Shown: positions 52,581-61,581 of the stretch, piece by piece
Position numbering within the stretch: the first letter of the stretch is position 1
Layout: each line of letters begins with the position of its first letter
NCBI RefSeq assembly: GCF_013256625.1
Contig: NZ_CP053908.1
Location: 3,968,001 to 4,032,000 of the forward strand
Length of the DNA stretch: 64,000 bases
Direction of reading: 5' to 3'
From: Hymenobacter sp. BRD128
Lineage (GTDB): Bacteria > Bacteroidota > Bacteroidia > Cytophagales > Hymenobacteraceae
The notes under the pieces: model-generated
The model's database searches: none
What the model was told of the DNA's origin: nothing
What the model saw: only the letters and a program-made list of their open reading frames with translations
Position numbers and translations under genes: made by a program

Positions 52581-52588
52581 CAAAGATA
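52581..52588 (-). promoter_or_regulatory. -7 element TATCTTTG before the tetR start codon
   Basis: TATCTTTG on the - strand is an exact TAnnTTTG match and ends two bases before the ATG, so the message is probably leaderless (or starts use the second ATG at 52569). Confidence 0.55.
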
Positions 52589-52592
52589 CAAC

Positions 52593-52641
52593 GGAAACTT
52601 TAAGTGAGTTCGGGGTTTCCAAAGTTTCTTTGGTTGTTTCC
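52593..52641. promoter_or_regulatory. Candidate operator of the TetR regulator
   Basis: Three GTTTCC-type half sites lie just upstream of the tetR promoter: GGAAAC at 52593-52598 and GTTTCC at 52615-52620 and 52636-52641, the latter two 21 bases apart. GAAACTTT/AAAGTTTC (52594-52601 and 52621-52628) form an exact inverted repeat. This fits autorepression by a dimeric regulator. Confidence 0.45.
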
Positions 52642-52878
52642 GCTACCGCTATTCGCTAGCCAGCTTATTGACGCGGTAGCCGCTCGAATACTTTAGCCGT
52701 CGGCATAAAATTTTGGCGAATTCATAGCGCGTTTGCTGTGAAGTGATTCGATTACGTAAAGCTAATAATTTTAGTCAAATTAGCCACACATTTTCCGCCA
52801 ATTTTTTTAGCAGTAATTGTTTGGTGGCTAGCCCCGCGCCGGGGTAAATACCTTTGCAGTTAATCCTGCTCATTCTGT
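52642..52878 (+). promoter_or_regulatory. Intergenic region with the ispF promoter
   Basis: No gene seen in this 237-bp stretch. It contains CGCTACCGC and GCGGTAGCCG as a loose inverted repeat and a run rich in AATTTT words. TACCTTTG at 52849-52856 is an exact -7 element 22 bases before the ispF ATG. Confidence 0.45.
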
Positions 52879-53364
52879 ATGCCCATGAAAATCCGCGTTG
52901 GCTTCGGCTACGACGTTCACCAATTGCAGCCTGGCCTGCCGTTCTGGCTAGGGGGCATAGCGGTGCCGCACACCCACGGCGCCCTCGGCCACTCCGATGC
53001 CGACGTGCTCATTCACGTCATTTGCGATGCGCTGCTCGGGGCCGCCAACCTGCGCGACATCGGCTTCCACTTTCCCGATACCGACCCGCAGTACAAGGGC
53101 ATCGACAGCAAGAAGCTGCTGGCCCACACCATGCGCCTGCTGCGCGAGCAGGGCTACGAGCTTGGCAACGTAGACTCGACCATCTGCCTCGAAAAGCCCA
53201 AGGTGAACCCGCATATCCCGGCCATGCGCGCGGCCCTGGCCGAGGTAATGGGCGTGCCTGAAGACGATATTTCTATCAAGGCCACTACCACCGAAAAGCT
53301 GGGCTTTGTGGGCCGGCAGGAGGGCGTGGCCGCCTACGCTACCGTGCTGATTACGAAGGAATAA
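52879..53364 (+). CDS. ispF: 2-C-methyl-D-erythritol 2,4-cyclodiphosphate synthase
   Basis: A 161-residue trimeric zinc enzyme of the MEP isoprenoid pathway, which cyclises CDP-ME-2-phosphate and releases CMP. VGFGYDVHQLQPG carries metal-binding Asp and His; GHSDADVLIHVICDALLGAA, FHFPDTDPQYKGIDSKKLL, and CLEKPKVNPHI with ISIKATTTEKLGFVGR (CMP binding) all match. The ATG at 52879 is used; a second ATG at 52885 gives MKIRVGF. It is a single gene with an exact -7 element upstream; the M28 peptidase gene follows 24 bases later. Confidence 0.96.
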   Translation: MPMKIRVGFGYDVHQLQPGLPFWLGGIAVPHTHGALGHSDADVLIHVICDALLGAANLRDIGFHFPDTDPQYKGIDSKKLLAHTMRLLREQGYELGNVDSTICLEKPKVNPHIPAMRAALAEVMGVPEDDISIKATTTEKLGFVGRQEGVAAYATVLITKE

Positions 53365-53388
53365 CTCAATTGCTGCCTTTCCGTTTTT

Positions 53389-55059
53389 ATGAAATACCTC
53401 GCCCTCGCCGCCGCGCTAGCCTTGCCCGCGTCGCTGCTCGCCCAAACGCCCACCAAGGTTAAAGCCAAGCTCAAGCCAGGCAGCCCGGTCGCCAGCCCCG
53501 GCGTGCGGCCCCACGCGCCCCTGCCGGCGCCGCCCGCCGACTATGCCGTACCCTACGCCGACCGCTACATTACGCAGGAGCACCTGCGCCGCGACCTCTC
53601 GGTGCTGGCTTCCGACGAGTATGAGGGCCGTGAAACCGGCACCAAGGGCCAGAAAATGGCCGCCGCCTACATCAGTCAGCAGTTTAAAGACGACAGCCTG
53701 CAAGCACCCGTGGCGGCCAATGCCGCCAACCCTTACCTCCAGCCCTTCAGCCTGGAGCGCAGCGCCTGGCAGCCGGGCGGCACGCTCACGGTAGGCGGCA
53801 AGGCCTACGAATGGCTGAAGGATTTTTACGCCTTCGGCCGCTCGCCCTTCGAGCAGGCCACGGCCGTGCAGCCGGTGTTTGTGGGCTACGGCATCGAGCA
53901 AGGCGATTATTCCGATTACAAAGGCCGCGATGTGAAGGGCCAGGACGTTATCGTGCTGCTAGGCGAGCCGCGCACGGCCGAGGGTAAGTCGGTACTCAGC
54001 CCGGATGGCAGCGCCACCAAGTGGGGCGTCGATTTCCGGGCCAAGGCGGCGCTGGCCGCGCAAAAGGGCGCCCGCAGCATTTTCTTCGTGACTCAGGAGC
54101 CGGCCGACCGGTTTGAGAAAGCAACCGCCCGGCTAGCCCCCCGCGTGATGCAGCCCACCATCGCGGCTGCCGAAACCGGCAACGGCCGGGCGCCGGCGTT
54201 CTTCCTCTCGCCCGCATTGGGGCTGAAAGTGCTGGGCACTAACGCCGCCGCCTTGCAGCAATACGCCACCGCTACGGCCGCCGCCCGGCAGCCGGGGGCT
54301 AGCAAACTTAAGCCCGTGAAGTTCAGCATCAGCGCGCCGCAGCAGCGCTCGGCCGTGACGACAGAAAACGTGCTGGGCTTTTTGCCGGGCACCAATTTGA
54401 AGGACGAAATCGTGGTGATATCGGCGCACTACGACCACCTGGGCATCATCGGCGGGCAGGTGTACAACGGCGCCGACGACGACGGCTCAGGCACGGTGGG
54501 CATGCTCAGCATCGCGCAGGCCTTTGCCAAGGCTAGCCGCAGTGGGCACGCACCGCGCCGCAGCATTTTATTTCTGGCTAACACGGGCGAGGAGAAAGGC
54601 CTGCTAGGGTCGGAATACTACACCGACCACTCAGTATTTCCGCTGGCTAACACGGTGACGGACTTGAACATCGACATGATAGGCCGCACCGACGCGGCCC
54701 ACGAGGGCAAGCCGAATTACGTGTACGTGATTGGCTCGGATAAGCTGTCGTCGCAATTGCACGAAGCCTTGCAAACGGCCAACCGTCAGCACGGCAACCT
54801 CGACCTCGACTTTCGCTTCAACGACCCGGCCGACCCCAACCGGTTTTACTACCGCTCCGACCACTACAACTTCGCCAAAAAGGGTATTCCGGTGGCGTTT
54901 TTCTTCAGCGGCGTGCACGCCGACTACCACGAGGCTAGCGACGAGATTGCCAAGATTGAGTTTGACAAGCTGGAGGCGCGGGCGCGGCTGGTATTTTTCC
55001 TGGCCTGGGATCTAGTGAATCGTGATGCGCGGCCGGTGGTAGATTCGAATAAGCCGTAA
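53389..55059 (+). CDS. M28 family zinc aminopeptidase
   Basis: A 556-residue secreted peptidase. The signal is MKYLALAAALALPASLLAQT. The N-terminal half holds an apparent PA-like insert (residues about 140-290, ATAVQPVFVGYGIEQGDYSD). The catalytic part has two-zinc ligands in VISAHYDHLGIIGG, NGADDDGSGTVGML, LFLANTGEEKGLLGSEYY, LNIDMIGRTD, and YRSDHYNFAKKGIPVAFFFS with the last His. It is a broad aminopeptidase family with a periplasmic or extracellular role. It follows ispF closely, but a functional link is not expected. Confidence 0.95.
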   Translation: MKYLALAAALALPASLLAQTPTKVKAKLKPGSPVASPGVRPHAPLPAPPADYAVPYADRYITQEHLRRDLSVLASDEYEGRETGTKGQKMAAAYISQQFKDDSLQAPVAANAANPYLQPFSLERSAWQPGGTLTVGGKAYEWLKDFYAFGRSPFEQATAVQPVFVGYGIEQGDYSDYKGRDVKGQDVIVLLGEPRTAEGKSVLSPDGSATKWGVDFRAKAALAAQKGARSIFFVTQEPADRFEKATARLAPRVMQPTIAAAETGNGRAPAFFLSPALGLKVLGTNAAALQQYATATAAARQPGASKLKPVKFSISAPQQRSAVTTENVLGFLPGTNLKDEIVVISAHYDHLGIIGGQVYNGADDDGSGTVGMLSIAQAFAKASRSGHAPRRSILFLANTGEEKGLLGSEYYTDHSVFPLANTVTDLNIDMIGRTDAAHEGKPNYVYVIGSDKLSSQLHEALQTANRQHGNLDLDFRFNDPADPNRFYYRSDHYNFAKKGIPVAFFFSGVHADYHEASDEIAKIEFDKLEARARLVFFLAWDLVNRDARPVVDSNKP

Positions 55060-55134
55060 CTTTAAGCGAAGCGCGGGCAGGATAGGCACTACGCAGCTCT
55101 TGGCCGCGCTTTCTTTTTTGCCCCGTTGCGCGCC

Positions 55135-56511
55135 ATGTTAACCAAAGCCACTGCCTTCCAGACCGACGCCGAAGCCAAAGCCTTCGACCTCGAGCACCGC
55201 CGTAAAATCCGGTTCAACATCGGCAAGTACGACGCGGCCGTGAGTGTTGGTATGCAGCACTATACCGACCACGAGCTGGCCCGCGCCCGCGCCGCCTACC
55301 TCAAGGCGCAGGTGCTCGAAAAGCTGGATGAGTACCTGCTGGAGTTTGAGAAAAACTTCACCGCTAGGGGTGGCCGCGTGGTGTGGGCCAACACGGCCGA
55401 GGAAGCCCTGGCCGAAATCGGCCGCCTCACCGCGGCGCGGGGCGCGCGCACCGTGGTGAAAGCCAAGAGTATGACCACCGAGGAAATTCACGTCAACAAG
55501 TATTTACAGGGCCGGGGCGTAGAATCGGTAGAAACTGACCTGGGCGAGTATATCGTGCAGCTCAACGGTGAGCGGCCCTACCACATCGTGACGCCGGCCA
55601 TGCACCTGAGCAAGGCCGACATTGCCAACATCTTCGTCAAGCACCTCGGCATCGCGCACACCGACGATGCCCAGCAGCTCGTACTCACCGCTCGGCACCT
55701 GCTCCGCGATAAATACACTTCGGCCGAGGTGGGCATTACGGGTGGCAACTTCTTGATTGCCAAGGAAGGCGGCGTGGCCGTGACCGAGAACGAGGGCAAT
55801 GCGCGCCTCTCGGCGACGTTTCCGGGCCTGCACATCGCGGTGGTGGGCATCGAGAAAATTATTCCGCAGCTTACTGACCTCGACCTGTTTTGGCCCTTGC
55901 TCAGCACCAGCGGTACCGGCCAGCAAGTCACGGTGTATAATACCGTATACTTCGGTCCGCGCCAGCCCGGCGAGCCCGACGGGCCGGAGGAAATGGTCGT
56001 TATCCTGCTCGACAACGGCCGCACCAACCTGCTAGCCCGGCCCGACCGCCGCGAGGCGCTGCGCTGCATCCGCTGCGGGGCCTGCCTCAACGTATGCCCG
56101 GTGTACAAAAATATCGGCGGCCACACCTACGAAACGACTTATTCGGGCCCCATCGGCTCGGTCATCAGCCCCCACTTGAGCGGGCTGAAAGAGCACCAGC
56201 ACCTGAGCTTTGCCAGCAGCCTGTGCGGGGCGTGCACCAGCGTGTGCCCGGTGCGCATAAATTTGCATAACCTCCTGCTGCTCAACCGCCAGCAGAGCGT
56301 GGCCGAGGGCCACAATACAGCGCTCGAAAAAACGGCCATCGGCCTCTGGCGCTGGAGCATGCGCCACCGCTGGGCGCTCGACGTGCTGCCCGGCCGCCTC
56401 AAAGATTTCAGCCTCGGCTACCTGCTCGACCAGGCCGGCTGGCGCCGCCGCCGCGAAAGCCTCAAGGTAGCCGATAAGTCGTTTCGGCAGTTGTGGCAGG
56501 CTAGCCACTAG
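55135..56511 (+). CDS. LutB-like iron-sulfur protein (lactate utilisation)
   Basis: A 458-residue protein of the LutB/YkgF family, part of the LutABC complex that oxidises L-lactate to pyruvate. The N-terminal LUD domain includes TVVKAKSMTTEEIHVNKYLQ and HIVTPAMHLSKADIANIFVK. Two 4Fe-4S motifs follow: CIRCGACLNVCPVYKNIGG and SLCGACTSVCPVRINLHNLL. The lutA and lutC partners are not adjacent, so they may be elsewhere. The ATG at 55135 is used; an in-frame TTG at 55126 is ignored. Confidence 0.9.
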   Translation: MLTKATAFQTDAEAKAFDLEHRRKIRFNIGKYDAAVSVGMQHYTDHELARARAAYLKAQVLEKLDEYLLEFEKNFTARGGRVVWANTAEEALAEIGRLTAARGARTVVKAKSMTTEEIHVNKYLQGRGVESVETDLGEYIVQLNGERPYHIVTPAMHLSKADIANIFVKHLGIAHTDDAQQLVLTARHLLRDKYTSAEVGITGGNFLIAKEGGVAVTENEGNARLSATFPGLHIAVVGIEKIIPQLTDLDLFWPLLSTSGTGQQVTVYNTVYFGPRQPGEPDGPEEMVVILLDNGRTNLLARPDRREALRCIRCGACLNVCPVYKNIGGHTYETTYSGPIGSVISPHLSGLKEHQHLSFASSLCGACTSVCPVRINLHNLLLLNRQQSVAEGHNTALEKTAIGLWRWSMRHRWALDVLPGRLKDFSLGYLLDQAGWRRRRESLKVADKSFRQLWQASH

Positions 56512-56545
56512 CAGCGTTTTGCGGGGCTAGTTCGTACAACGGGCC

Positions 56546-57607
56546 ATGTCATCACTTGTGGAGTATGGGTTGCGCCTGCTGGCGGGGCTAGCCGGCGGCT
56601 GGCTCGTTATTACCACCGTGTCGGGGGCCATTCGTTCGTTTGTGCTGCCGCGCAATGAGTCGGTACGGCTCAATGTGTTCGTTTTCAGTGGAGTGCGGGC
56701 CTTGTTTGATTTTGCGGCGCGGCGGGCCAGCAACTATGCCCGCCGCGACCGCATCATGTCGCACTACGCACCGGTGGGGCTGGTGGCACTGCCCATCGGC
56801 TGGCTGGCGCTGGTGGGGCTGGGCTACACCGGCATCTACTGGGCCCTGGGTGTCGAGGATTTTACCAAAAGCTACGAGCTGAGTGGCAGCTCCTTGCTCA
56901 CGCTGGGTACTGCTAAGCAAAATGGCTTTGTTATCAACGTGTTCAGCTACTCCGAGGCCACGCTGGGCTTGCTGCTGCTCACGCTGCTCATCTCGTATTT
57001 GCCCACTATTTACCAGGCGTTTTCGCGGCGCGAAATAATAGTGGCCCAGCTGGAGCTGCGGGCTGGTATTCCCACCTCGGCCTGCGGGCTGCTGCGCTGG
57101 CTAGGGCACGACCAGAGCTTTGAGAACGACGATGCGCAGTGGCTGACTTGGGAAAAGTGGTTTGTCGAGATTGACGAAAGCCACACCTCGCTGCCGGTGC
57201 TGGCGTTTTTTCGCTCGCCCCAGGCCGGGCGCTCCTGGGTCACGGCCGCCGGCCTCATCCTCGACGCGGCCAACCTGCTGTTTTCGGCGCTCGATGTGCC
57301 ACGCTCGCGCCAGGTCGAGCTTACCTTCGTGGCCGGCTGCCTGGCGCTCAACCGCATTCACCGCTTTTTCGATGAAAAATCGGGCACCGAGCCCGCCGAG
57401 CTGCGCTCCGAAATCGAGCAGGAAAACGCCACGCCCGACCGCCGTAAATTTGCCCTGGCCTGGCAAGACCTGCGCGCCGCTGGCCTGCCCCTGCGCCCCA
57501 GCGAAGAGGAAGCCTGGCGGCACTACACCGAGCGCCGTCAGCGCTACGCCGAAGCGCTCGATTTTCTGGAAAAGCTGTTGATGGCACCCAACCCGGCCAG
57601 TAAATAA
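56546..57607 (+). CDS. Putative ion-channel-like membrane protein
   Basis: A 353-residue protein with four hydrophobic segments in its first 160 residues. Residues 110-160 read like a two-helix K+ channel pore: ELSGSSLLTLGTAKQNGFVI, in the place of the TxGYG filter, then TLGLLLLTLLISYLPTIYQA as the inner helix. The filter sequence TLGT differs from TVGYG, so selectivity is uncertain. A ~190-residue cytosolic tail follows, ending in a charged helical region. No cofactor domain is recognised. The start codon is the ATG at 56546, 34 bases after lutB. Confidence 0.7.
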   Translation: MSSLVEYGLRLLAGLAGGWLVITTVSGAIRSFVLPRNESVRLNVFVFSGVRALFDFAARRASNYARRDRIMSHYAPVGLVALPIGWLALVGLGYTGIYWALGVEDFTKSYELSGSSLLTLGTAKQNGFVINVFSYSEATLGLLLLTLLISYLPTIYQAFSRREIIVAQLELRAGIPTSACGLLRWLGHDQSFENDDAQWLTWEKWFVEIDESHTSLPVLAFFRSPQAGRSWVTAAGLILDAANLLFSALDVPRSRQVELTFVAGCLALNRIHRFFDEKSGTEPAELRSEIEQENATPDRRKFALAWQDLRAAGLPLRPSEEEAWRHYTERRQRYAEALDFLEKLLMAPNPASK

Positions 57608-57643
57608 GCCTGGCCAGCGCCGCGCAGCGACTGTGGTGGGGGC

Positions 57644-58540
57644 TTACTCGTCGGGCAGGATGTTCACGTCCTGCACCAGCACCATTTTCTCGATTTCGCG
57701 GCCGCGCCGGGTGTTGGCCAGCCCGCCCAGGGCGGTTTCCTTGTAGCGGGTTTCCATGCTCTGGCCCACCTCGCCGAGGGCCGCCACGCACTGGTCGACC
57801 GGGATAACCGGGTCGACGCCCGCGATGGCAATCTGGGCCGACGAAAACGCGATGGCCGCCGCCGAGGCGTTGCGCACCACGCACGGCACTTCCACTAGCC
57901 CCGCCACGGGGTCGCACACCAGCCCGAGCATGCACTGAATGGTAATGGCCACGGCCGCAAACGTCTCCTCGACCGAGCCGCCCAGGCAGTACACAATAGC
58001 CCCGGCGCCCATCGCGGCGGCCGAGCCGGTTTCGGCCTGGCAGCCGCCCACGGCGCCGGCCAGCGAGGCATTCTGCTCGATGATGAGCGCGATGCCGGCC
58101 GCCACCAGCAGGCCCTCCAGGATTTTGCGGTCGTTGAGGTGGTGGATTTTTTGAATCGTAGTGAGCACGCCCGGCAAAATGCCCGAGGCGCCCGCCGTGG
58201 GCGCGGCCACCACGCGGCCCATGCACGAATTCACTTCCTTAGCCCCTAGCGCACTCACAATCAATTGCTTGAACTCAGGCGAAAGCACCGTGACGGGCGA
58301 GGCGGCAATCTTCTTGGCCCCGTTGTTTATCATGCCCGAGCGCGAGGTCATGTTGCCGGTCTGGCCCTCGTGCACGGCGGCGCGCATCACATCATAAGCC
58401 CGCTGCAGGGTGGGCCAGATGGCGGCTTCGGTCGCACCCTTCTGGTCAATTTCGTAAGCCAGCACGGGCTGAAAGAGCGGCTCGCCGGTGGCGGCGCAGT
58501 GCGCCTGCCAGGAAGCAAAGTCGGTGAAGAGCAAGGACAT
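57644..58540 (-). CDS. sdaAA: L-serine dehydratase (iron-sulfur), alpha-type subunit
   Basis: A 298-residue catalytic subunit of the 4Fe-4S L-serine ammonia-lyase, which turns serine into pyruvate and ammonia. Family motifs include GNMTSRSGMINNGAKKI, VVAAPTAGASGILPGVLTTI, AGAVGGCQAETGSAAAMGAG with a cluster Cys, and CMLGLVCDPVAGLVEVPCVV with two more cluster Cys. The beta-subunit domain is absent here, as in organisms with split subunits; no sdaAB is adjacent. A long repeat element lies 50 bases upstream of its start. Confidence 0.94.
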   Translation of the reverse strand: MSLLFTDFASWQAHCAATGEPLFQPVLAYEIDQKGATEAAIWPTLQRAYDVMRAAVHEGQTGNMTSRSGMINNGAKKIAASPVTVLSPEFKQLIVSALGAKEVNSCMGRVVAAPTAGASGILPGVLTTIQKIHHLNDRKILEGLLVAAGIALIIEQNASLAGAVGGCQAETGSAAAMGAGAIVYCLGGSVEETFAAVAITIQCMLGLVCDPVAGLVEVPCVVRNASAAAIAFSSAQIAIAGVDPVIPVDQCVAALGEVGQSMETRYKETALGGLANTRRGREIEKMVLVQDVNILPDE

Positions 58541-58591
58541 AAAAGGGGGTGGGATAGGGCAGGAAAAAAAATAGCAGAATTAAAGATAAAA

Positions 58592-58684
58592 AAGAACGTC
58601 ATGCTGAGCCTGTCGAAGCGTCCCTCCGTGCCGCTAGGGTGTCGTGCGGGAGAGATGCTTCGACAGGCTCAGCATGACGTTCTT
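58592..58684. repeat. Palindrome, CATGCTGAGC family (CCTG variant)
   Basis: Left arm 58592-58625 and right arm 58651-58684 pair with two mismatches; the core is CATGCTGAGCCTGTCGAAGC and the ends (AAGAACGTCATGCTGAGC) are those of the copy at 18644. It lies between the sdaAA start and the msrB end. Confidence 0.75.
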
Positions 58685-58714
58685 GGGGGCGTAAAGCCCG
58701 GTGGCTGGCCTGTG

Positions 58715-59176
58715 CTAGGCGGCCGGCTCCTTGGCCGTCACCAGCTTGATGCTGGCCGAGTTGATGCACAGGCGCAGGCCGCTGGGCGGCGGGCCGTCGG
58801 GGAAAACGTGGCCCTGGTGGGCGTCGCACACATTGCAGAGCACTTCCACGCGGGTCATGCCGTAGCTGGTGTCTTTCTTGTACTTGATGGCGGCCTCGTC
58901 CACGGGCTGCGTGAAGCTGGGCCAGCCGGTGCCGCTCTCAAACTTGGTGCGCGAGTCGTAGAGCGGGGTGCCGCAGCACACGCAGGCGTACAGGCCGGCC
59001 TCGTGGGCCTCGCAGTACTCGCCCGTAAAGGCGCGCTCGGTGCCGTGCTCGCGGGTTACGTGGTACTGCTCGGGGGTGAGCTGGGCGCGCCACTCGGCGG
59101 GCGTTTTCTCCACGCGGTGGGGCGGAGTGGGGGCGCCGTGGTTGGCCAGGCGGATAACGTCGTTCCAGGTTTGCAT
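58715..59176 (-). CDS. msrB: Peptide-methionine (R)-S-oxide reductase
   Basis: A 153-residue MsrB, which reduces methionine-R-sulfoxide in proteins with a catalytic Cys. The structural zinc is held by CVCCGTPLY and CNVCDAHQGHVFPDG, and GTGWPSFTQPVDE and the catalytic Cys in GLRLCINSASIK are all present. The ATG at 59176 is chosen; the longer open frame begins inside the regulator gene upstream. It lies next to an HxlR regulator and an Old Yellow Enzyme, so the group may respond to oxidants or electrophiles. Confidence 0.95.
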   Translation of the reverse strand: MQTWNDVIRLANHGAPTPPHRVEKTPAEWRAQLTPEQYHVTREHGTERAFTGEYCEAHEAGLYACVCCGTPLYDSRTKFESGTGWPSFTQPVDEAAIKYKKDTSYGMTRVEVLCNVCDAHQGHVFPDGPPPSGLRLCINSASIKLVTAKEPAA

Positions 59177-59243
59177 ATCGGGTTGGTTGGGTAAGCTGCC
59201 TCTAGAAACGCATGCTGGCCCGCGAAAGTTGAATGCCGCCCCG

Positions 59244-59600
59244 CTATACTGCGGCAGTGGCCGGCACCTCGGCCTGCTGGCTGCGCAGGTAGTGCGTGCG
59301 GCCCCAGGCATACAGGGCGTCGAGCACGGGCTGCAGCGTGCGCCCGTAGGTGCTGAGGCAATACTCGACGCGGGGCGGCACCTCGGCATACACCTGGCGC
59401 TGCACAATGCCGTCCTGCTCCAGCTCTTTAAGCTGCTGGGTCAGCACTTTCTGCGAGCAGCCCACCAGCCGCTGCAGGGCGCCGAAGCGCAGCGTCTGGT
59501 CGCGCAGGTGCAGCAGAATACTGGTTTTCCACTTGCCGCCTACCATGCTTACGCTGGCCCCGATGGCGCAGCCGTACAGCTGGGCTACTTTATTTTCCAT
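59244..59600 (-). CDS. HxlR family transcriptional regulator
   Basis: A 118-residue winged-helix DNA-binding protein of the HxlR type. The key pattern is MVGGKWKTSILLHLRDQTLR, FGALQRLVGCSQKVLTQQLK and EVPPRVEYCLSTYGRTLQPV. A Cys just after the start (YGCAIG) and one in LVGCSQK are at positions where some family members sense electrophiles or redox changes. It is divergent from the Old Yellow Enzyme gene and upstream of msrB on its own strand, so it is a likely regulator of both. The ATG at 59600 is used. Confidence 0.9.
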   Translation of the reverse strand: MENKVAQLYGCAIGASVSMVGGKWKTSILLHLRDQTLRFGALQRLVGCSQKVLTQQLKELEQDGIVQRQVYAEVPPRVEYCLSTYGRTLQPVLDALYAWGRTHYLRSQQAEVPATAAV

Positions 59601-59663
59601 GTTAAAATATTGATTAACAACAATAGTTTCCAAAAAGTGGTAGCCTTACAAAAAGGTGCCTAC

Positions 59664-59695
59664 TTGACAAAAGTACGGTAGGCCGCCCACCTTTG
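59664..59695 (+). promoter_or_regulatory. Promoter of the Old Yellow Enzyme gene (TTGAC, CACCTTTG)
   Basis: TTGAC (59664-59668) and CACCTTTG (59688-59695), one base off TAnnTTTG, are 19 bases apart, as in Bacteroidota -33/-7 promoters. It lies in the divergent gap with hxlR; the regulator's site is probably nearby. Confidence 0.5.
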
Positions 59696-59787
59696 CAGCC
59701 TCAACCAGCCTGGCTGCGGCCAGCTGGCGCCCGCAGTTATTACTTATCTGGCGGCTGGCCCGGGTGCGGGCCCCGCCGCTCTAATGC

Positions 59788-60906
<1,119 letters not shown>

Positions 60907-60996
60907 GCTCAGCGTAAGCAAAAGAGAAATTGGGCTGGTAGGGAAGGGCAAAGCTGCCTGCCCACCGGCCCAACGTGTGCCGGGGTCACTCGGTGG

Positions 60997-61536
60997 CTAG
61001 GCCCACGCTTGCAGCAGCGCCAGCCCCGCCGGCCAGTCGCCGTGGCCGCTGGCCGCGTTGATGTGGCCGGCATCGCCAATAGTCACCAGCTCGCTGCCCC
61101 AGGCCTCGGCAAACTGCCGGGCGCGGTTCAGCGTCGCCCATTCGTCGGTAGTGCTAGCCACCACTTTGCTCGGGAAGGGTAGCCGCTGCAACGGCATGGG
61201 GCCGAAGCCGGTGGGCGGAAGCGTAGCGAAGCTCGCCGTTTCTACGTCAACGGGCGCCACCAGCAGCGCGCCTTTGATGCGGTGGCCGTAGGTAGCGGCC
61301 CAGTGCGCCACCGTGATGCAGCCCAGGCTGTGCGCGATGAGCACCACCTGGCTGAGGTCTTCGCCGGCCAGGGCCTGCTCCAGGGTTTCGACCCACTCGG
61401 CGCGGTCGGGAAAGTCCCACTCGCGCTGTTGAATGCGGGTGAAATCCGGGTTTTGGCGCTCAAAATAGGTCTGCCAATGGGCGGGGCCGGAGCTGCCCAG
61501 GCCGGGCACAATAAAAAAGCGGGTGGTTTTTTGCAT
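60997..61536 (-). CDS. RBBP9/YdeN-type serine hydrolase
   Basis: A 179-residue small alpha/beta hydrolase. FIVPGLGSSGPAHWQTYFER is the family start; VVLIAHSLGCITVAHWA holds the nucleophile Ser; the acid Asp is probably in the TTDEWATLNRARQFAEAWGS stretch, and the His is in TIGDAGHINAASGHGDWPAG. The family has esterase activity on small substrates, with unknown natural targets. The ATG at 61536 is used; TATTTTCG, one base off the -7 consensus, lies three bases before it. It is divergent from the NnrD/NnrE gene. Confidence 0.9.
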   Translation of the reverse strand: MQKTTRFFIVPGLGSSGPAHWQTYFERQNPDFTRIQQREWDFPDRAEWVETLEQALAGEDLSQVVLIAHSLGCITVAHWAATYGHRIKGALLVAPVDVETASFATLPPTGFGPMPLQRLPFPSKVVASTTDEWATLNRARQFAEAWGSELVTIGDAGHINAASGHGDWPAGLALLQAWA

Positions 61537-61581
61537 GGCCGAAAATAGCCTCTGGGCCGCTTCCTGCGTAAAATCTGCCCT

